A stretch of 64,000 nt of DNA from an uncultured Eubacteriales bacterium (GTDB lineage Bacteria > Bacillota > Clostridia > Oscillospirales > UBA644): positions 51,699-115,698 of the forward strand of contig CAKSFN010000008.1 in assembly GCA_934454405.1 (NCBI GenBank), given 5' to 3'. The notes beneath the pieces are model-generated. The model did no database searches. It saw nothing but the letters and a program-made list of their open reading frames with translations, and had not been told where the DNA came from. Position numbers and translations under genes: made by a program. Below are positions 41,047 to 50,508 of this stretch, in pieces (positions within the stretch are counted from its first letter, which is position 1; each line of letters starts with the position of its first letter).

Positions 41047-42006
41047 ATGACCGATTCTAATGATGTAAAACCCGAAAAGAAGAAGTTTTCTCTTTTCAAG
41101 AAAAAAGAACAGCTCGATGAATTCGGAAATCCCCTTGTCCTCCCGAAGAAACGAAGGTTTACTTATCACAGACTCAACCGTTCTCTCGGCGGAGACCTCG
41201 TTCTGACCGTGGTTCTTTTCCTCGGCGGCGTGTTTATGCTGTTCCCCCTGATTTATTCGATCTCAAACTCATTGAAACCGTTAAGCGAACAGTGGCTGTT
41301 CCCCCCGAACCTTATCGTTAAGAACCCGACCTTTGAGTGGTATATCTCCCTGTTCAACTATATGGGCAACTCCATGGTTCCCATGTCGAGATACCTTTTC
41401 AACTCAATATATCTGTGCTTTATGTGCACGCTTGTCTGCACGCTGTCCTGTTCGATGGCGGCGTATGCAATATCAAAGCGTCACTTCAAGGGGCAGGAGA
41501 CCGTGTTCAAGATGGTTGAGCTTTCAATGATGTTCACGGCTCCCGCGACGGGAATAGTCAGTTACGTAATTCTGGCGAATATGAACCCCGTCGATCATTA
41601 TTGGACGCTGATAATTCCCTGCTGCTGCAACTCGATGTATATGTACATCGTCAAAAACTATATGGACACGTTCCCGTCCTCGGTTCTCGAAGCCGCCCGT
41701 ATCGACGGCGCGGGCGAGTTCCGTATCTTCTGGGGCATACTGATGCCCGGCGTAAAGCCCGCATGGATGACGGTTATCCTTTTCGCCGTTCAGGCGTATT
41801 GGAATATGGGAACGGGCTCATTCATATTCAAAGAAGAAATGAAAGGTATTTCGTCCGGTATTTCGGCAATAACCTCAATTTCAATCAACAGAACCGGTAT
41901 CAGCGGCGCCGCGAGCATTCTTTTGATGATAGTTCCTCTCGTAACGTTCGTTATAACCCAGAGCAACGTTCTCGATACCTGCGCGACCGCGGGTATGAAG
42001 GATTAG
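41047..42006 (+). CDS. Carbohydrate ABC transporter permease 2 (MalG/UgpE-like)
   Basis: 319 residues. About 45 basic cytoplasmic residues precede six helices. LVLTVVLFLGGVFMLFPLIY is the first. The EAA loop reads LEAARIDGAGEFRIFWGILM. It is the C-type partner of permease 1. AAAGGAGG lies 7 bases before the ATG, 16 bases after the previous gene. It does not closely match permease 4 downstream, so the two pairs are not simple tandem copies. Confidence 0.9.
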   Translation: MTDSNDVKPEKKKFSLFKKKEQLDEFGNPLVLPKKRRFTYHRLNRSLGGDLVLTVVLFLGGVFMLFPLIYSISNSLKPLSEQWLFPPNLIVKNPTFEWYISLFNYMGNSMVPMSRYLFNSIYLCFMCTLVCTLSCSMAAYAISKRHFKGQETVFKMVELSMMFTAPATGIVSYVILANMNPVDHYWTLIIPCCCNSMYMYIVKNYMDTFPSSVLEAARIDGAGEFRIFWGILMPGVKPAWMTVILFAVQAYWNMGTGSFIFKEEMKGISSGISAITSISINRTGISGAASILLMIVPLVTFVITQSNVLDTCATAGMKD

Positions 42007-42022
42007 GAAGGGGGCGGCGAAT

Positions 42023-43594
42023 ATGAAAAATCTAAAAAGAATTATTTGTGTTGTGATAACCTTCGCGATGCTGCTTTCCCTCTGCGTTTCCTCCTTTGCC
42101 CTTCCGATAAACGTCGGAATAACAGACAGTTATTTCTATAACGAAAACGCAATTCCCGTTGCGGCACCCATTGCGTATCGCCCGGTAACCGTAAAAGGTT
42201 CCGACACTTTCGGCTCGACGTTTGACCCGGTCGATCTGACAGTCGGCGAAGATTATATTTATATAGTTGACCGCGAGCAGTGCCAGATAATCGCGCTCAA
42301 CACCGACTATTCCGAAGCGTTCAGGATATCCACGCTGAAGGATTCGGCGAATTACGCGATTCCCGATATAGACATCTATACATATAATGACGACGGAACG
42401 AGAGTTGCGGACATCTCGCTGAAAAACCGAAGCAGATACAATCTTAACCGTCCCGAGGGCGTATATGTCGATCCCGACGGAAAGATTTATATCGCCGACA
42501 CACAGAACAGGCGCATCGTTGTCTGCGACAGGAACGGCGTCGTTTCAAACGTGATCCAATCCGTTCGTATCCCCGCGCTCGGAAACGAATTTATCTTTAA
42601 ACCGAAAAAGGTCGTTGTTGACAGCGCGGGAACCATTTCCGTTCTCTGCGAGAACTGTAACAAGGGCGTTATCCAGATAGATTCCACGGGTTCGTTCCAG
42701 CAGTTCTTCGCGCAGCCGAAAGTGGCGCTTGCCGCAACGGACTGGATATACACGCTGATAGGCGCGTCCGATTCGAAAAAAGCCGAGATCAGGGACGTTG
42801 CCGCAGAGTATGTAAGCCTTACGATAGATGACAGCGGATTCATTTATACCGCCGCGACTGACACCAAAACCGTAAAAGCCGTCAGAAAACTTGCCGCGGA
42901 CGGTTCGGACGTTCTGAATTTTAAAGATGCAAAGTTTGAAAGTTACGGCGACGTCGGCGACTTCTCCAGGATAGTGGACGTTGCAACGAACTCCGGTGCA
43001 GGAACATATACGGTTCTCGATAGGATGACGTGCAGATTTTTCACATATGCATCAAACGGAATGCAGTTGTTTATGGGCGGAGGCTACGGCAACCAGTTCG
43101 GCTGTCTGGCAGATCCCGTTGCCATTGCCTGCTTTAACGACGATATCGTTATCGCGGACGGACCAAACAAACTTATAACGATTTATGAGACCACGGAATA
43201 CGCTTCAAGCATAATCTCCGCGCAGAAAGAATACAAAAGCGGCGATTACGAAAAAGCGGAAGAGTCGTGGATGCAGGTTCTGACTTATAATTCCGGAATG
43301 TATATCGCTTACGACACACTCGGAAAGATATACAAACTGCGCGGAGCAAATTCCGAGGAGGGAACTCCCGAGCGCAAAGAAAATTACGAAACGGCTCTTC
43401 ACTATTTTGAACTTTCCAACAACCTTATAGATTATGCAGAGTGTTACAAAGAACTCCGCAACGAGACGGCTTCCGAATACTTCGGTCTGCTGTTCGGAGG
43501 CTTCGTCGTTTTATTCATCGGCATCGTTGCTCTGATAATGATTCGCGGAAAACGTAAGAAGAGAGCCGAAGAAAAGAGGAGGGCAGGACTGTGA
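42023..43594 (+). CDS. NHL-repeat protein with TPR-like segment and C-terminal membrane anchor
   Basis: 523 residues. A signal peptide occupies about residues 1-27 (LLSLCVSSFALP). Beta-propeller-like repeats follow, clearest in VYVDPDGKIYIADTQNRRIVV and VDSAGTISVLCENCNKGVIQ. A helical TPR-like stretch (YKSGDYEKAEESWMQVLTYN, then IAYDTLGKIYKLRG and NYETALHYFELSNN) occupies about 395-475. A membrane segment near 484-506 and a basic tail end the protein. It would be exposed outside and anchored at its C-terminus. Its place among sugar-import genes suggests a binding or scaffold role; function unknown. Confidence 0.75.
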   Translation: MKNLKRIICVVITFAMLLSLCVSSFALPINVGITDSYFYNENAIPVAAPIAYRPVTVKGSDTFGSTFDPVDLTVGEDYIYIVDREQCQIIALNTDYSEAFRISTLKDSANYAIPDIDIYTYNDDGTRVADISLKNRSRYNLNRPEGVYVDPDGKIYIADTQNRRIVVCDRNGVVSNVIQSVRIPALGNEFIFKPKKVVVDSAGTISVLCENCNKGVIQIDSTGSFQQFFAQPKVALAATDWIYTLIGASDSKKAEIRDVAAEYVSLTIDDSGFIYTAATDTKTVKAVRKLAADGSDVLNFKDAKFESYGDVGDFSRIVDVATNSGAGTYTVLDRMTCRFFTYASNGMQLFMGGGYGNQFGCLADPVAIACFNDDIVIADGPNKLITIYETTEYASSIISAQKEYKSGDYEKAEESWMQVLTYNSGMYIAYDTLGKIYKLRGANSEEGTPERKENYETALHYFELSNNLIDYAECYKELRNETASEYFGLLFGGFVVLFIGIVALIMIRGKRKKRAEEKRRAGL

Positions 43595-44430
43595 CCGATA
43601 ACGAAAAGAATATCGTGAACGAAGTCGAGAACGCCGCGCAGGCAGCCGTTTCCGCCGACAATGCGGATCTCGCCGCGGCTCAGCCCGTCGTTTCCGAAAA
43701 ACCGCAAACGCTCAAAAAACAACTGCCGAACAACGGCTTTATGAAATACCTGCTTATCGTTTGGGCAAAAATCAAGCAATTCGGGCTGATTGTCTGGGAC
43801 GGCTTGAAGCATATTCCGTATTGTTTCTATTGCCTCGCGCACCCGTTCGAGGGCTTTTTCCGAATGAAAGAAGACAAACGCAAGCAGAGTATGGCGGCAA
43901 CCATCATTCTTTATGCGCTGCTCGTGCTTTCCGCCATCGCAAAGCAGCAGCTGACGAGCTTTATGTTCTCCGACGTGTCAAGTCAGCTGAATCTGGACGT
44001 TTTTCAGATGACGATTTCCACGCTGCTTCCGTATATGCTTTGGGTTCTTTCGAGCTGGTGCTTCACGTCGCTGATGGACGGCGAAGGAAATCTTAAAGAT
44101 ATTTTCTGCGCCACCGCAGCCGCGACGATCCCCGTGATCGTGGTCAATATCGTGCTTATTCCGCTTTCGTATCTTATGACTGCGGACGAATCGAATCTTT
44201 ATGATTTCATTTCGGCGCTCGGAACCATTCTTATGCTTATATATATGTTCCTCAGCATGATGTCAACGCAGCAGTATTCGGTGCTGAAAGCGATAGGAAC
44301 CACTATCCTCACCGTTGTGGGCATGGCGGTCATCGCGTTTGTCGTTATCCTCATTTTCTATTTGATCCAGCAGGTATGGGGCTTTATCAGCTCGGTATTC
44401 TCGGAGATCTCATACAGACTGAATGAGTAA
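43591..44430 (+). CDS. YIP1-family-like integral membrane protein
   Basis: 279 residues. About 75 charged residues come first, then PFEGFFRMKEDKRKQSMAATIILYALLVLS, typical of the start of bacterial YIP1-domain proteins. Four to five membrane helices occupy the rest. The conserved-looking WCFTSLMDGEGNLKDIFCAT lies between helices. The start is GTG 43591, sharing GTGA with the previous stop. Function in bacteria is unknown; such proteins recur beside large sugar ABC operons in Bacillota. Confidence 0.72.
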   Translation: MTDNEKNIVNEVENAAQAAVSADNADLAAAQPVVSEKPQTLKKQLPNNGFMKYLLIVWAKIKQFGLIVWDGLKHIPYCFYCLAHPFEGFFRMKEDKRKQSMAATIILYALLVLSAIAKQQLTSFMFSDVSSQLNLDVFQMTISTLLPYMLWVLSSWCFTSLMDGEGNLKDIFCATAAATIPVIVVNIVLIPLSYLMTADESNLYDFISALGTILMLIYMFLSMMSTQQYSVLKAIGTTILTVVGMAVIAFVVILIFYLIQQVWGFISSVFSEISYRLNE

Positions 44431-44446
44431 GGGAGGAAAGGCAAAT

Positions 44447-47365
44447 ATGAAAAAACGTATAATCACCCTGCTTCTCGCTCTCATTCTTGTCGCGTCTCTT
44501 TTTGCGGCTGTCGGATGCTCCTCCGGTTCCGATTCGGAAAAGGATGTTTCTTCCATGACCGATGAGGAAAGGGAAGCCTATATCCGTGAGAAAATGATAG
44601 GCAGCGGCAAGGTTTTGACCGAAGAAGAACTGCTTGAAAACGGATATGAGCTTTCGACCGACGGCGAGACGGAGAATATGATAAAAATTCTGGAATCCGA
44701 CGGCTACAGCCTTTATGTCGATTTCCAGAACTCGGATTTCATTCTCGTTGACGAAAATGCAGGTGCAATTTACTCGTCAAATTCCATTAAAACAACAAAC
44801 AATCAGGGCGGAAGCGATTTTCTGCAGCTTGAAGCCTACGACAACGCCAATAAGAAGTATAATTTCACAACTTCCAAAGACTGCGTCGAAGACAAAACCG
44901 CATTCAAAATCGTTCGTATGAGCGATTCTACGATACGCTTTATCTTCACCGTCGGCAACGACTCGGATAAGGAGCTTGTTCCTCCTGTTCTTTCCGAGGA
45001 CACCTATAACTCCATCGTCTCCGCCATTCGGCAGAAGGCGGAAGACGAAGCCGACTCCGATATGAAGACCGAGTATGAGTCGAGGATCAACGACGTCAAA
45101 AACCTTTACAAGAGGCTTGACCCCGACAACCTTTCGCTTGAAGACAGAGAAAAGCTTCAGGATATATATCCGCTTGTAACGGTCAGAACGATGTATGTCG
45201 TTCGAAACCTGACCGAAAAGCAGAAAAAGCTTGTCAGACAGGCAATGGAAACTGCCGATTTCACGGTTGCGGACCTGAAACAGGAACTTATCGACGTTGA
45301 ATATTCGGGCGAAGCGCGTGCCGTGCTTTTCACCGTTCCCGTGGACCTCACGCTTACGGACAAGGGTCTTAAAGTGAATGTTGACTCGTCACTTATAGTT
45401 TCTCCCGAAAATCAGAAACTCTATTCGATAGGTCTTCTTCCGTTCTTCGGTGCGTTTGTTCCGACCGGTAACGACGATGACGCGTTTATGATAGTTCCCG
45501 ACGGTTCGGGTTCTATAATCAGAGCAAACGGCAACTATACGTCGGAAGCATATTGGGGCAGAATATACGGAACGGACGAAACGTTTATAAGGAATTATGT
45601 GGTCAACCATTATGAGCAGGCTCTGACGGGATTCTTTGTTATGAACCGTTCTTTCGACGGCGGATATATGTCCGTCATCGACAAAGGCTCTTCTATGGCG
45701 ATCATAAATGCCTCTCCGACCGGTTCGTCTTCGAGAGCGGCTTCCGCAGTCGCTTCGGCATACTATCAGCTTATATATAAGGAAAGAACTTTCAGTTCAT
45801 ATTCGGTTGAAGAAGATACTTCTTCCGACAGCAGCGACAGTTCCGGTTCTTCGTCATCTTCTTCCGCAAACGTGGAAAAAGGCGTTGTAACCGCAAAATA
45901 CGACCCGACGACTGTGTTTGAGATAAATTATCTCTTTAACCGCGCGGAAGAAGCGGAGGACGACGCAAACGGACACACGTATTCGTGGTATGCGATAAAA
46001 TACAGAGAATATCTCATTGAGAAGGGAAGGCTTACCTCCGAAAAGATAGCGGAGGATTCCGTAACGCCTTTCTATGTCGAGCTTCTCGGCGCAATAAACA
46101 AAATCGAGTCAAAGGCGGGCATCCCCGTCAACTCCGTCCGTCCTCTGACGTCCTATGCGGACGCAAAAGAGATAGTAAACAAGCTTTACGAAAGCGGAAT
46201 ACCGGGGTCGGCTCTCAATTTGAGATATGTTTACTGGTCAAACGGCGGCTATGAAAACACCGCTTATACCAAAATCGATCTGTTAAAGCAGATGGGCTCG
46301 AAAAAAGAACTTATCGAGCTCCGCGATATGCTTGCGGGCAACGGTTCAAAGTTCTTCCCCTCCGCAGATCTTCTTTATCTGCATAAAGGCAATGTCGGCA
46401 ACGGAATCAGTTATTCCGACGCGGCGGCAAGAAACCTGAGTTCAAGCATTGCAAGAATTAATGAAAGATTTCCGGTATACGGAGACTTTTTCGAGTCAAC
46501 GGTGACGCAAAGGACTATTCTTTCGCCTGCGGTAATCGCTGAGATTGCAACGTCTTTGAAATCTTCGTACGAAGACATTTTCGGAACGGAAATGAAGACG
46601 ATTTCTCTTCTCGGAATGGGTAACGCGTTGAATTCGAGCTACAAAAACAACGCAGTATATACAAGAGAAGACGCAAAGACCGAACAGCAAAAAGCGCTTG
46701 AAACGTTTGCGGGATACAACATCATCGCGGATACAGGCAACGACTATGTTTGGAAATACGCAAAAACGATAATCGACCTCCCGATGGGTTCTTCCGAATA
46801 TCTTTCTTCGACAGGTTCGATTCCGTTTATGCAGATAGTTCTCCACGGCTACATAGATTACACCGGCGCGGCGTTTAACGTTGAAGCGGACTATACAAAT
46901 TCCATTCTTAAAGCGGTCGAGACCGGTGCGGGACTTTATTTCCGCTGGATGGGTGAAGAAAACAGTGTTTTCCAATATACGGATTTCATAAACTTCTATT
47001 CGCTGCATTATACCGACACATTCAACGAGGCGATAGAGGCTTATAAAAAGGTTGCCGAATTCTGCGACCTCGTTCGCGGCAAGACAATAACCGCGCACGA
47101 AAAAACAGAGGCTTATATTGAAAGCCCGTATATCGGCGACATACCGTCCGAAAGCGTCAGATCAGGCACGGACAATGTGTTTATGACGACGTTTGAAAAC
47201 GGCGTGCAGGTCGTTGTAAATTATAACAGCTATAATGTTGAGCTCGGCGGGCTTGAAGACGGGCGTTACACCGTCGCGGGCAACTCGTATGTTTACAGAA
47301 CGGACGAATATTCCGACTGGATCGTTCCGGGCTCGTATCAAACGGAGAAAGGAGGCAATAACTGA
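44447..47365 (+). CDS. DUF5696-like large lipoprotein
   Basis: 972 residues. The lipoprotein signal MKKRIITLLLALILVASLF ends AAVGC, with Cys24 lipidated. An N-terminal all-beta region contains PDGSGSIIRANGNYTSEAYWG near 350. A Ser/Asp linker with a poly-Ser run lies near 465-485. The C-terminal half looks like a TIM-barrel: SYADAKEIVNKLYESGIPGS, ALNLRYVYWSNGG, and FFPSADLLYLHKGN. I believe this is the DUF5696 group, which is found with sugar transporters, but no domain search was done. It may be an uncharacterised glycosidase or sugar-binding scaffold. GGGAGG lies 10 bases before ATG 44447. Confidence 0.65.
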   Translation: MKKRIITLLLALILVASLFAAVGCSSGSDSEKDVSSMTDEEREAYIREKMIGSGKVLTEEELLENGYELSTDGETENMIKILESDGYSLYVDFQNSDFILVDENAGAIYSSNSIKTTNNQGGSDFLQLEAYDNANKKYNFTTSKDCVEDKTAFKIVRMSDSTIRFIFTVGNDSDKELVPPVLSEDTYNSIVSAIRQKAEDEADSDMKTEYESRINDVKNLYKRLDPDNLSLEDREKLQDIYPLVTVRTMYVVRNLTEKQKKLVRQAMETADFTVADLKQELIDVEYSGEARAVLFTVPVDLTLTDKGLKVNVDSSLIVSPENQKLYSIGLLPFFGAFVPTGNDDDAFMIVPDGSGSIIRANGNYTSEAYWGRIYGTDETFIRNYVVNHYEQALTGFFVMNRSFDGGYMSVIDKGSSMAIINASPTGSSSRAASAVASAYYQLIYKERTFSSYSVEEDTSSDSSDSSGSSSSSSANVEKGVVTAKYDPTTVFEINYLFNRAEEAEDDANGHTYSWYAIKYREYLIEKGRLTSEKIAEDSVTPFYVELLGAINKIESKAGIPVNSVRPLTSYADAKEIVNKLYESGIPGSALNLRYVYWSNGGYENTAYTKIDLLKQMGSKKELIELRDMLAGNGSKFFPSADLLYLHKGNVGNGISYSDAAARNLSSSIARINERFPVYGDFFESTVTQRTILSPAVIAEIATSLKSSYEDIFGTEMKTISLLGMGNALNSSYKNNAVYTREDAKTEQQKALETFAGYNIIADTGNDYVWKYAKTIIDLPMGSSEYLSSTGSIPFMQIVLHGYIDYTGAAFNVEADYTNSILKAVETGAGLYFRWMGEENSVFQYTDFINFYSLHYTDTFNEAIEAYKKVAEFCDLVRGKTITAHEKTEAYIESPYIGDIPSESVRSGTDNVFMTTFENGVQVVVNYNSYNVELGGLEDGRYTVAGNSYVYRTDEYSDWIVPGSYQTEKGGNN

Positions 47366-48306
47366 TGGCAGAACAGGTTCGCATAGAAAAAATGCCCAAA
47401 AGGCAGAAACATTCGCTTGAAAAGAAGATGAGTTATTACGGTTATATCTTCACCGCGCCGATAATTTTAGGCTTCCTGTTGATGTATATTCCCGTTATAA
47501 TTCAGTCCGTCATTTATTCTTTCTCCAAAATCTCCTATGTCGCCGGCGCAGGTATGTCCACCGAGTTTATCGGTTGGGGAAATTACCAAGAGGTCATTCA
47601 GGCTAATGACGGAAAATTTGTTTCCACGGTTATCGTTGCGACTTTGGGACTTTTGCCTAACATTCTTGTCATTCTTATCTTTGCGTTCTTCATCGCAACG
47701 GTTCTGAACCAGAACTTCAAAGGCAGAACTCCCGCCCGTGTTATTTTCTTCATTCCGGTTATCATGTCAAGCGGCGTTATCGCATATTTTGATAAACGCC
47801 AGTCAATGGTTGACATCTATACAAGCCAAGGCAAACTTGACGTCAGTGCGTCTTCCAATTTTGACTATTCAACGCTGCGCAACGTTGTTTCGGGCGCGCT
47901 TAAAAACGAAACGCTTTCAAATATCGTTTTGAATGCCGTCGACGGCATATATTCGGTCGTAACATCTTCGGGCGTTCAGTTCCTCGTATTCCTTTCCGGT
48001 CTTCAATCCATTTCCGTGAATATGTATGAGGCGGCAAAGGTTGAGGGGGCCACCGGCTGGGAAACGTTTTGGAAAATTTCTTTCCCGATGATAAGCCCTC
48101 TTATCCTTGTAAACCTTCTTTATACGGTAATCGACCTCTTCCTGAAAAAGGACAATATAGCCATCACCCTCATTGATACTGCATTGCAGACCGCATCGCA
48201 GTATGCGCAGGCTTCCGCGATGTCTTGGATCTACACTTTGATAATCCTTGCGTTTGTCGGACTTTCGTTCCTTATAGTTCAGAAGTTCATCGTTTACCAG
48301 GACTGA
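47365..48306 (+). CDS. Carbohydrate ABC transporter permease 3
   Basis: 313 residues, six membrane helices. IILGFLLMYIPVIIQSVIYS starts the membrane part. The EAA loop reads YEAAKVEGATGWETFWKISF, followed by PMISPLILVNLL. An extra polar loop at about 135-190 (DKRQSMVDIYTSQGKLDVSA...) is inserted between helices compared with permease 1. The ATG overlaps the last base of the DUF5696-like stop, and AAAGGAGG lies just upstream. It is the first member of the second permease pair. Confidence 0.88.
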   Translation: MAEQVRIEKMPKRQKHSLEKKMSYYGYIFTAPIILGFLLMYIPVIIQSVIYSFSKISYVAGAGMSTEFIGWGNYQEVIQANDGKFVSTVIVATLGLLPNILVILIFAFFIATVLNQNFKGRTPARVIFFIPVIMSSGVIAYFDKRQSMVDIYTSQGKLDVSASSNFDYSTLRNVVSGALKNETLSNIVLNAVDGIYSVVTSSGVQFLVFLSGLQSISVNMYEAAKVEGATGWETFWKISFPMISPLILVNLLYTVIDLFLKKDNIAITLIDTALQTASQYAQASAMSWIYTLIILAFVGLSFLIVQKFIVYQD

Positions 48307-48318
48307 GGAGGTGCGGAT

Positions 48319-49320
48319 ATGGCAATGAAAAAACTCAACTTCGAGTCCGAAATAAAGGAAGCGAAGAAACTCACCTTCAAAGAAAAGGTAAAGAAAGCGT
48401 TCGACTTCAAACAGAAGTGGTACAATTTCAGGCACTTCGACTGGAAAAAATGGGCACGCAAGAACCTTACTCTCAACGGCATCGGACGGTTCGGCTGGAT
48501 CGTTCTCCGCGCGGTGATAGTTATCGGTCTTTGCTTTATGATCCTTTATCCTTTCCTTGTTAAAGCCGTTGTTTCTTTTATGAGCGTTAACGACATAACG
48601 GACAGCACCGTTATGTTTATCCCCCGCGAAGGCTCGACGTACTTTATCAAGCGCGTGGTTTACAGCATGAATTATTTCCCCTCGCTTCTTCAGACGGCGG
48701 GGCTGTCCCTGCTCGTTTCGATCGCGCAGCTCTTTATCAGCTGTGTTGTCGGCTACGGCTTCGCAAGATTTAAGTTCAAGGGCAAGAATCTGCTGTTCTT
48801 CATCGTTATACTGACGCTTATCGTCCCTGCGGAAACCATTATAGTTCCTCTCTATAACCGCTTCACGTCGTGGGGAATGATAGACACGATATGGCCGATA
48901 GTCATTCTTTCCATCTGCGGCCTCGGTCTGAAAAACGGTCTGTATATCTATCTTATGCAGCAGTTCTTCCGAGGCCTTCCGAAGGAGCTTGAACAGTCTG
49001 CGTATATCGACGGCGCAGGACCCCTTCGCGCGTTCTGGTCAATAATGCTTCCGAACGCGTCGAATATGATGATAACGGTTTTCCTGTTTTCCTTCACATG
49101 GCAGTGGACGGATACAACCTACAACGCCATGCTTTGTCCGAACCTGAACATCCTTTCAAACGTCGTCACAAGCGTTGCTTCGGGCGTTGAGGATAAGATA
49201 CAGGCGGCGGCAATCGAGGATACGGCGACACTGCTCGTCATTCTTCCCCTTTTGATAGTCTTCCTGTTCGCTCAAAGATATTTCATTCAGTCCATCGAGC
49301 GTTCCGGACTTGTCGAATAG
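48319..49320 (+). CDS. Carbohydrate ABC transporter permease 4
   Basis: 333 residues. A basic N-terminus of about 55 residues, rich in Lys/Phe/Trp, precedes six helices. FGWIVLRAVIVIGLCFMILY is the first and LLFFIVILTLIVPAETIIVP a later one. The EAA loop reads LEQSAYIDGAGPLRAFWSIM. It is the MalG-type partner of permease 3. GAGGAGG lies 11 bases before the ATG. The operon ends here with a terminator, and no ATPase gene follows. Confidence 0.9.
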   Translation: MAMKKLNFESEIKEAKKLTFKEKVKKAFDFKQKWYNFRHFDWKKWARKNLTLNGIGRFGWIVLRAVIVIGLCFMILYPFLVKAVVSFMSVNDITDSTVMFIPREGSTYFIKRVVYSMNYFPSLLQTAGLSLLVSIAQLFISCVVGYGFARFKFKGKNLLFFIVILTLIVPAETIIVPLYNRFTSWGMIDTIWPIVILSICGLGLKNGLYIYLMQQFFRGLPKELEQSAYIDGAGPLRAFWSIMLPNASNMMITVFLFSFTWQWTDTTYNAMLCPNLNILSNVVTSVASGVEDKIQAAAIEDTATLLVILPLLIVFLFAQRYFIQSIERSGLVE

Positions 49321-49340
49321 AGAAAAAGACGGAAAAAATA

Positions 49341-49385
49341 AAAAATACGGCGACGCGAACCTGCGCCGCCGTATTTTTTATTTTT
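49341..49385 (+). terminator. Terminator of the carbohydrate operon (bidirectional)
   Basis: AAAAATACGGCG (49341-49352) pairs with CGCCGTATTTTT (49367-49378), 12 bp, followed by more T. The convergent DUF11 gene ends at 49395. Confidence 0.82.
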
Positions 49386-49394
49386 TCCTCTTTT

Positions 49395-50243
49395 TTAGCT
49401 GATTTTTCCTGTTACGATAAGGGTCGCCGAGCCGGGTGCGGTCGTATACGCTCCCGTAACGGCGTCCTGCGTATAAGTCGCGGCAGGCACGTTTATTCTT
49501 CCCGCGACGGTGGTGAAAAGCCCCGTCGCCGCGTTGTAGGAGTAATCCGTTCCTTCCGTCAGAGCGGTTCCGTTCAGCGTTGCGACAACATTCGTCAGGC
49601 TCGGATTGAAATCGTCCGAAAGCGTTGCGTCCGTCGCCGCCGTGTTTCCGAAGTTTTCTATCGTAAACGTGTACGTTATCGTTCCGTCCTCGGATACGTT
49701 TGTCGGGCTGAGCCCCTTGCTTATCCGAAGGTCGGGCGCGTCTTCCGTCGCAACGGTTTCGGTTGCCGTCGCTTCCGTTATTCCCGCTCCCGTTATCTGC
49801 GCGGTGTTTGTCACGATTCCGCCCTCCGTCGGCGGCGCAAAGCCGTTGGGCAGGGCTTCATATATTATCGTCGCGTTTCCGCCCGCGGGAACGGTCAGCC
49901 CCGTTATCGTCAGCGGCGAAGCGGCGGCGACGGTCGGAGCGGCGGTCAAATCGCCGTTTACGAAATATTTGAGCGAGTTCGCCCTGTAAGTCAGCGGAAC
50001 AAGCGTTCTTTCGTTGAAAGCGTAAGCCCCGAGATTGTCGGTCATCGTCAACCCCGTTAAAGCCGTCGCGCCGGAGTTCGTGAGCGTGACAACATAGGTC
50101 ACGGGCTCTCCCGGTCTGTATTCGTCCGTGACAGCCGTCTTTGTAACGCCGAGGACTTCCGTTATTTCTCCGGTCACGGCGTTTGACACAACCGTGTTCC
50201 CGTTATACGAAAGAGTTGCCCTGTTGGTGAAAGTCGTTGCCAT
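49395..50243 (-). CDS. DUF11-type repeat protein without export signal
   Basis: 282 residues, strongly enriched in Thr, Ala, Val, Asn and Gly and poor in Lys. Two DUF11-like beta domains are visible: VTKTAVTDEYRPGEPVTYVV, then TLTNSGATALTGLTMTDNLG, and later RISKGLSPTNVSEDGTITYT with FTIENFGNTAATDATLSDDF. Such domains normally sit in secreted surface proteins. Here the chain begins MATTFTNRATLSYNGNTVVS with no signal peptide and ends TGKIS without a sorting motif or anchor. AAAGGAG lies 5 bases before the ATG. Function unknown. Confidence 0.78.
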   Translation of the reverse strand: MATTFTNRATLSYNGNTVVSNAVTGEITEVLGVTKTAVTDEYRPGEPVTYVVTLTNSGATALTGLTMTDNLGAYAFNERTLVPLTYRANSLKYFVNGDLTAAPTVAAASPLTITGLTVPAGGNATIIYEALPNGFAPPTEGGIVTNTAQITGAGITEATATETVATEDAPDLRISKGLSPTNVSEDGTITYTFTIENFGNTAATDATLSDDFNPSLTNVVATLNGTALTEGTDYSYNAATGLFTTVAGRINVPAATYTQDAVTGAYTTAPGSATLIVTGKIS

Positions 50244-50287
50244 ATTTTTCTCCTTTCCCGGAGGAACATTTCCGTTCCTCTCTTTAT

Positions 50288-50316
50288 ATACTATGAAAAC
50301 GGAAGAAAAATGTCAA
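50288..50316 (-). promoter_or_regulatory. Sigma-A promoter of the DUF11 gene
   Basis: On the minus strand, TTGACA (50316-50311), 17-base spacer, TAGTAT (50293-50288). A small hairpin AGGAAC/GTTCCT follows in the leader. Confidence 0.78.
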
Positions 50317-50353
50317 AAAAGTCGTTCACTTCTCAAAAGTGCGGTTTTTGCGG

Positions 50354-50382
50354 TTGACAAACGTCTTTTTCGGGTGTATAAT
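50354..50382 (+). promoter_or_regulatory. Sigma-A promoter of mgtE
   Basis: TTGACA (50354-50359), 17-base spacer, TATAAT (50377-50382): full consensus. It leaves a ~120-base leader. That is too short for a classical M-box, and none was recognised. Confidence 0.9.
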
Positions 50383-50508
50383 CAATAAGATAGGGATTTT
50401 AGGAAAAAATAATTAAAATCCGTAAAAAAAGTATCGAACAGAGGGGCGGTGAGACAATAATGGACGACAGTCACAGTCGACGACGAGAAAATTTAAGGAG
50501 GAGTTTGA

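Noticed and set aside
50383..50508. M-box magnesium riboswitch upstream of mgtE
   Set aside because: Only a GGTGAG fragment resembles the motif; the leader is ~120 bases and the conserved core stems were not found.
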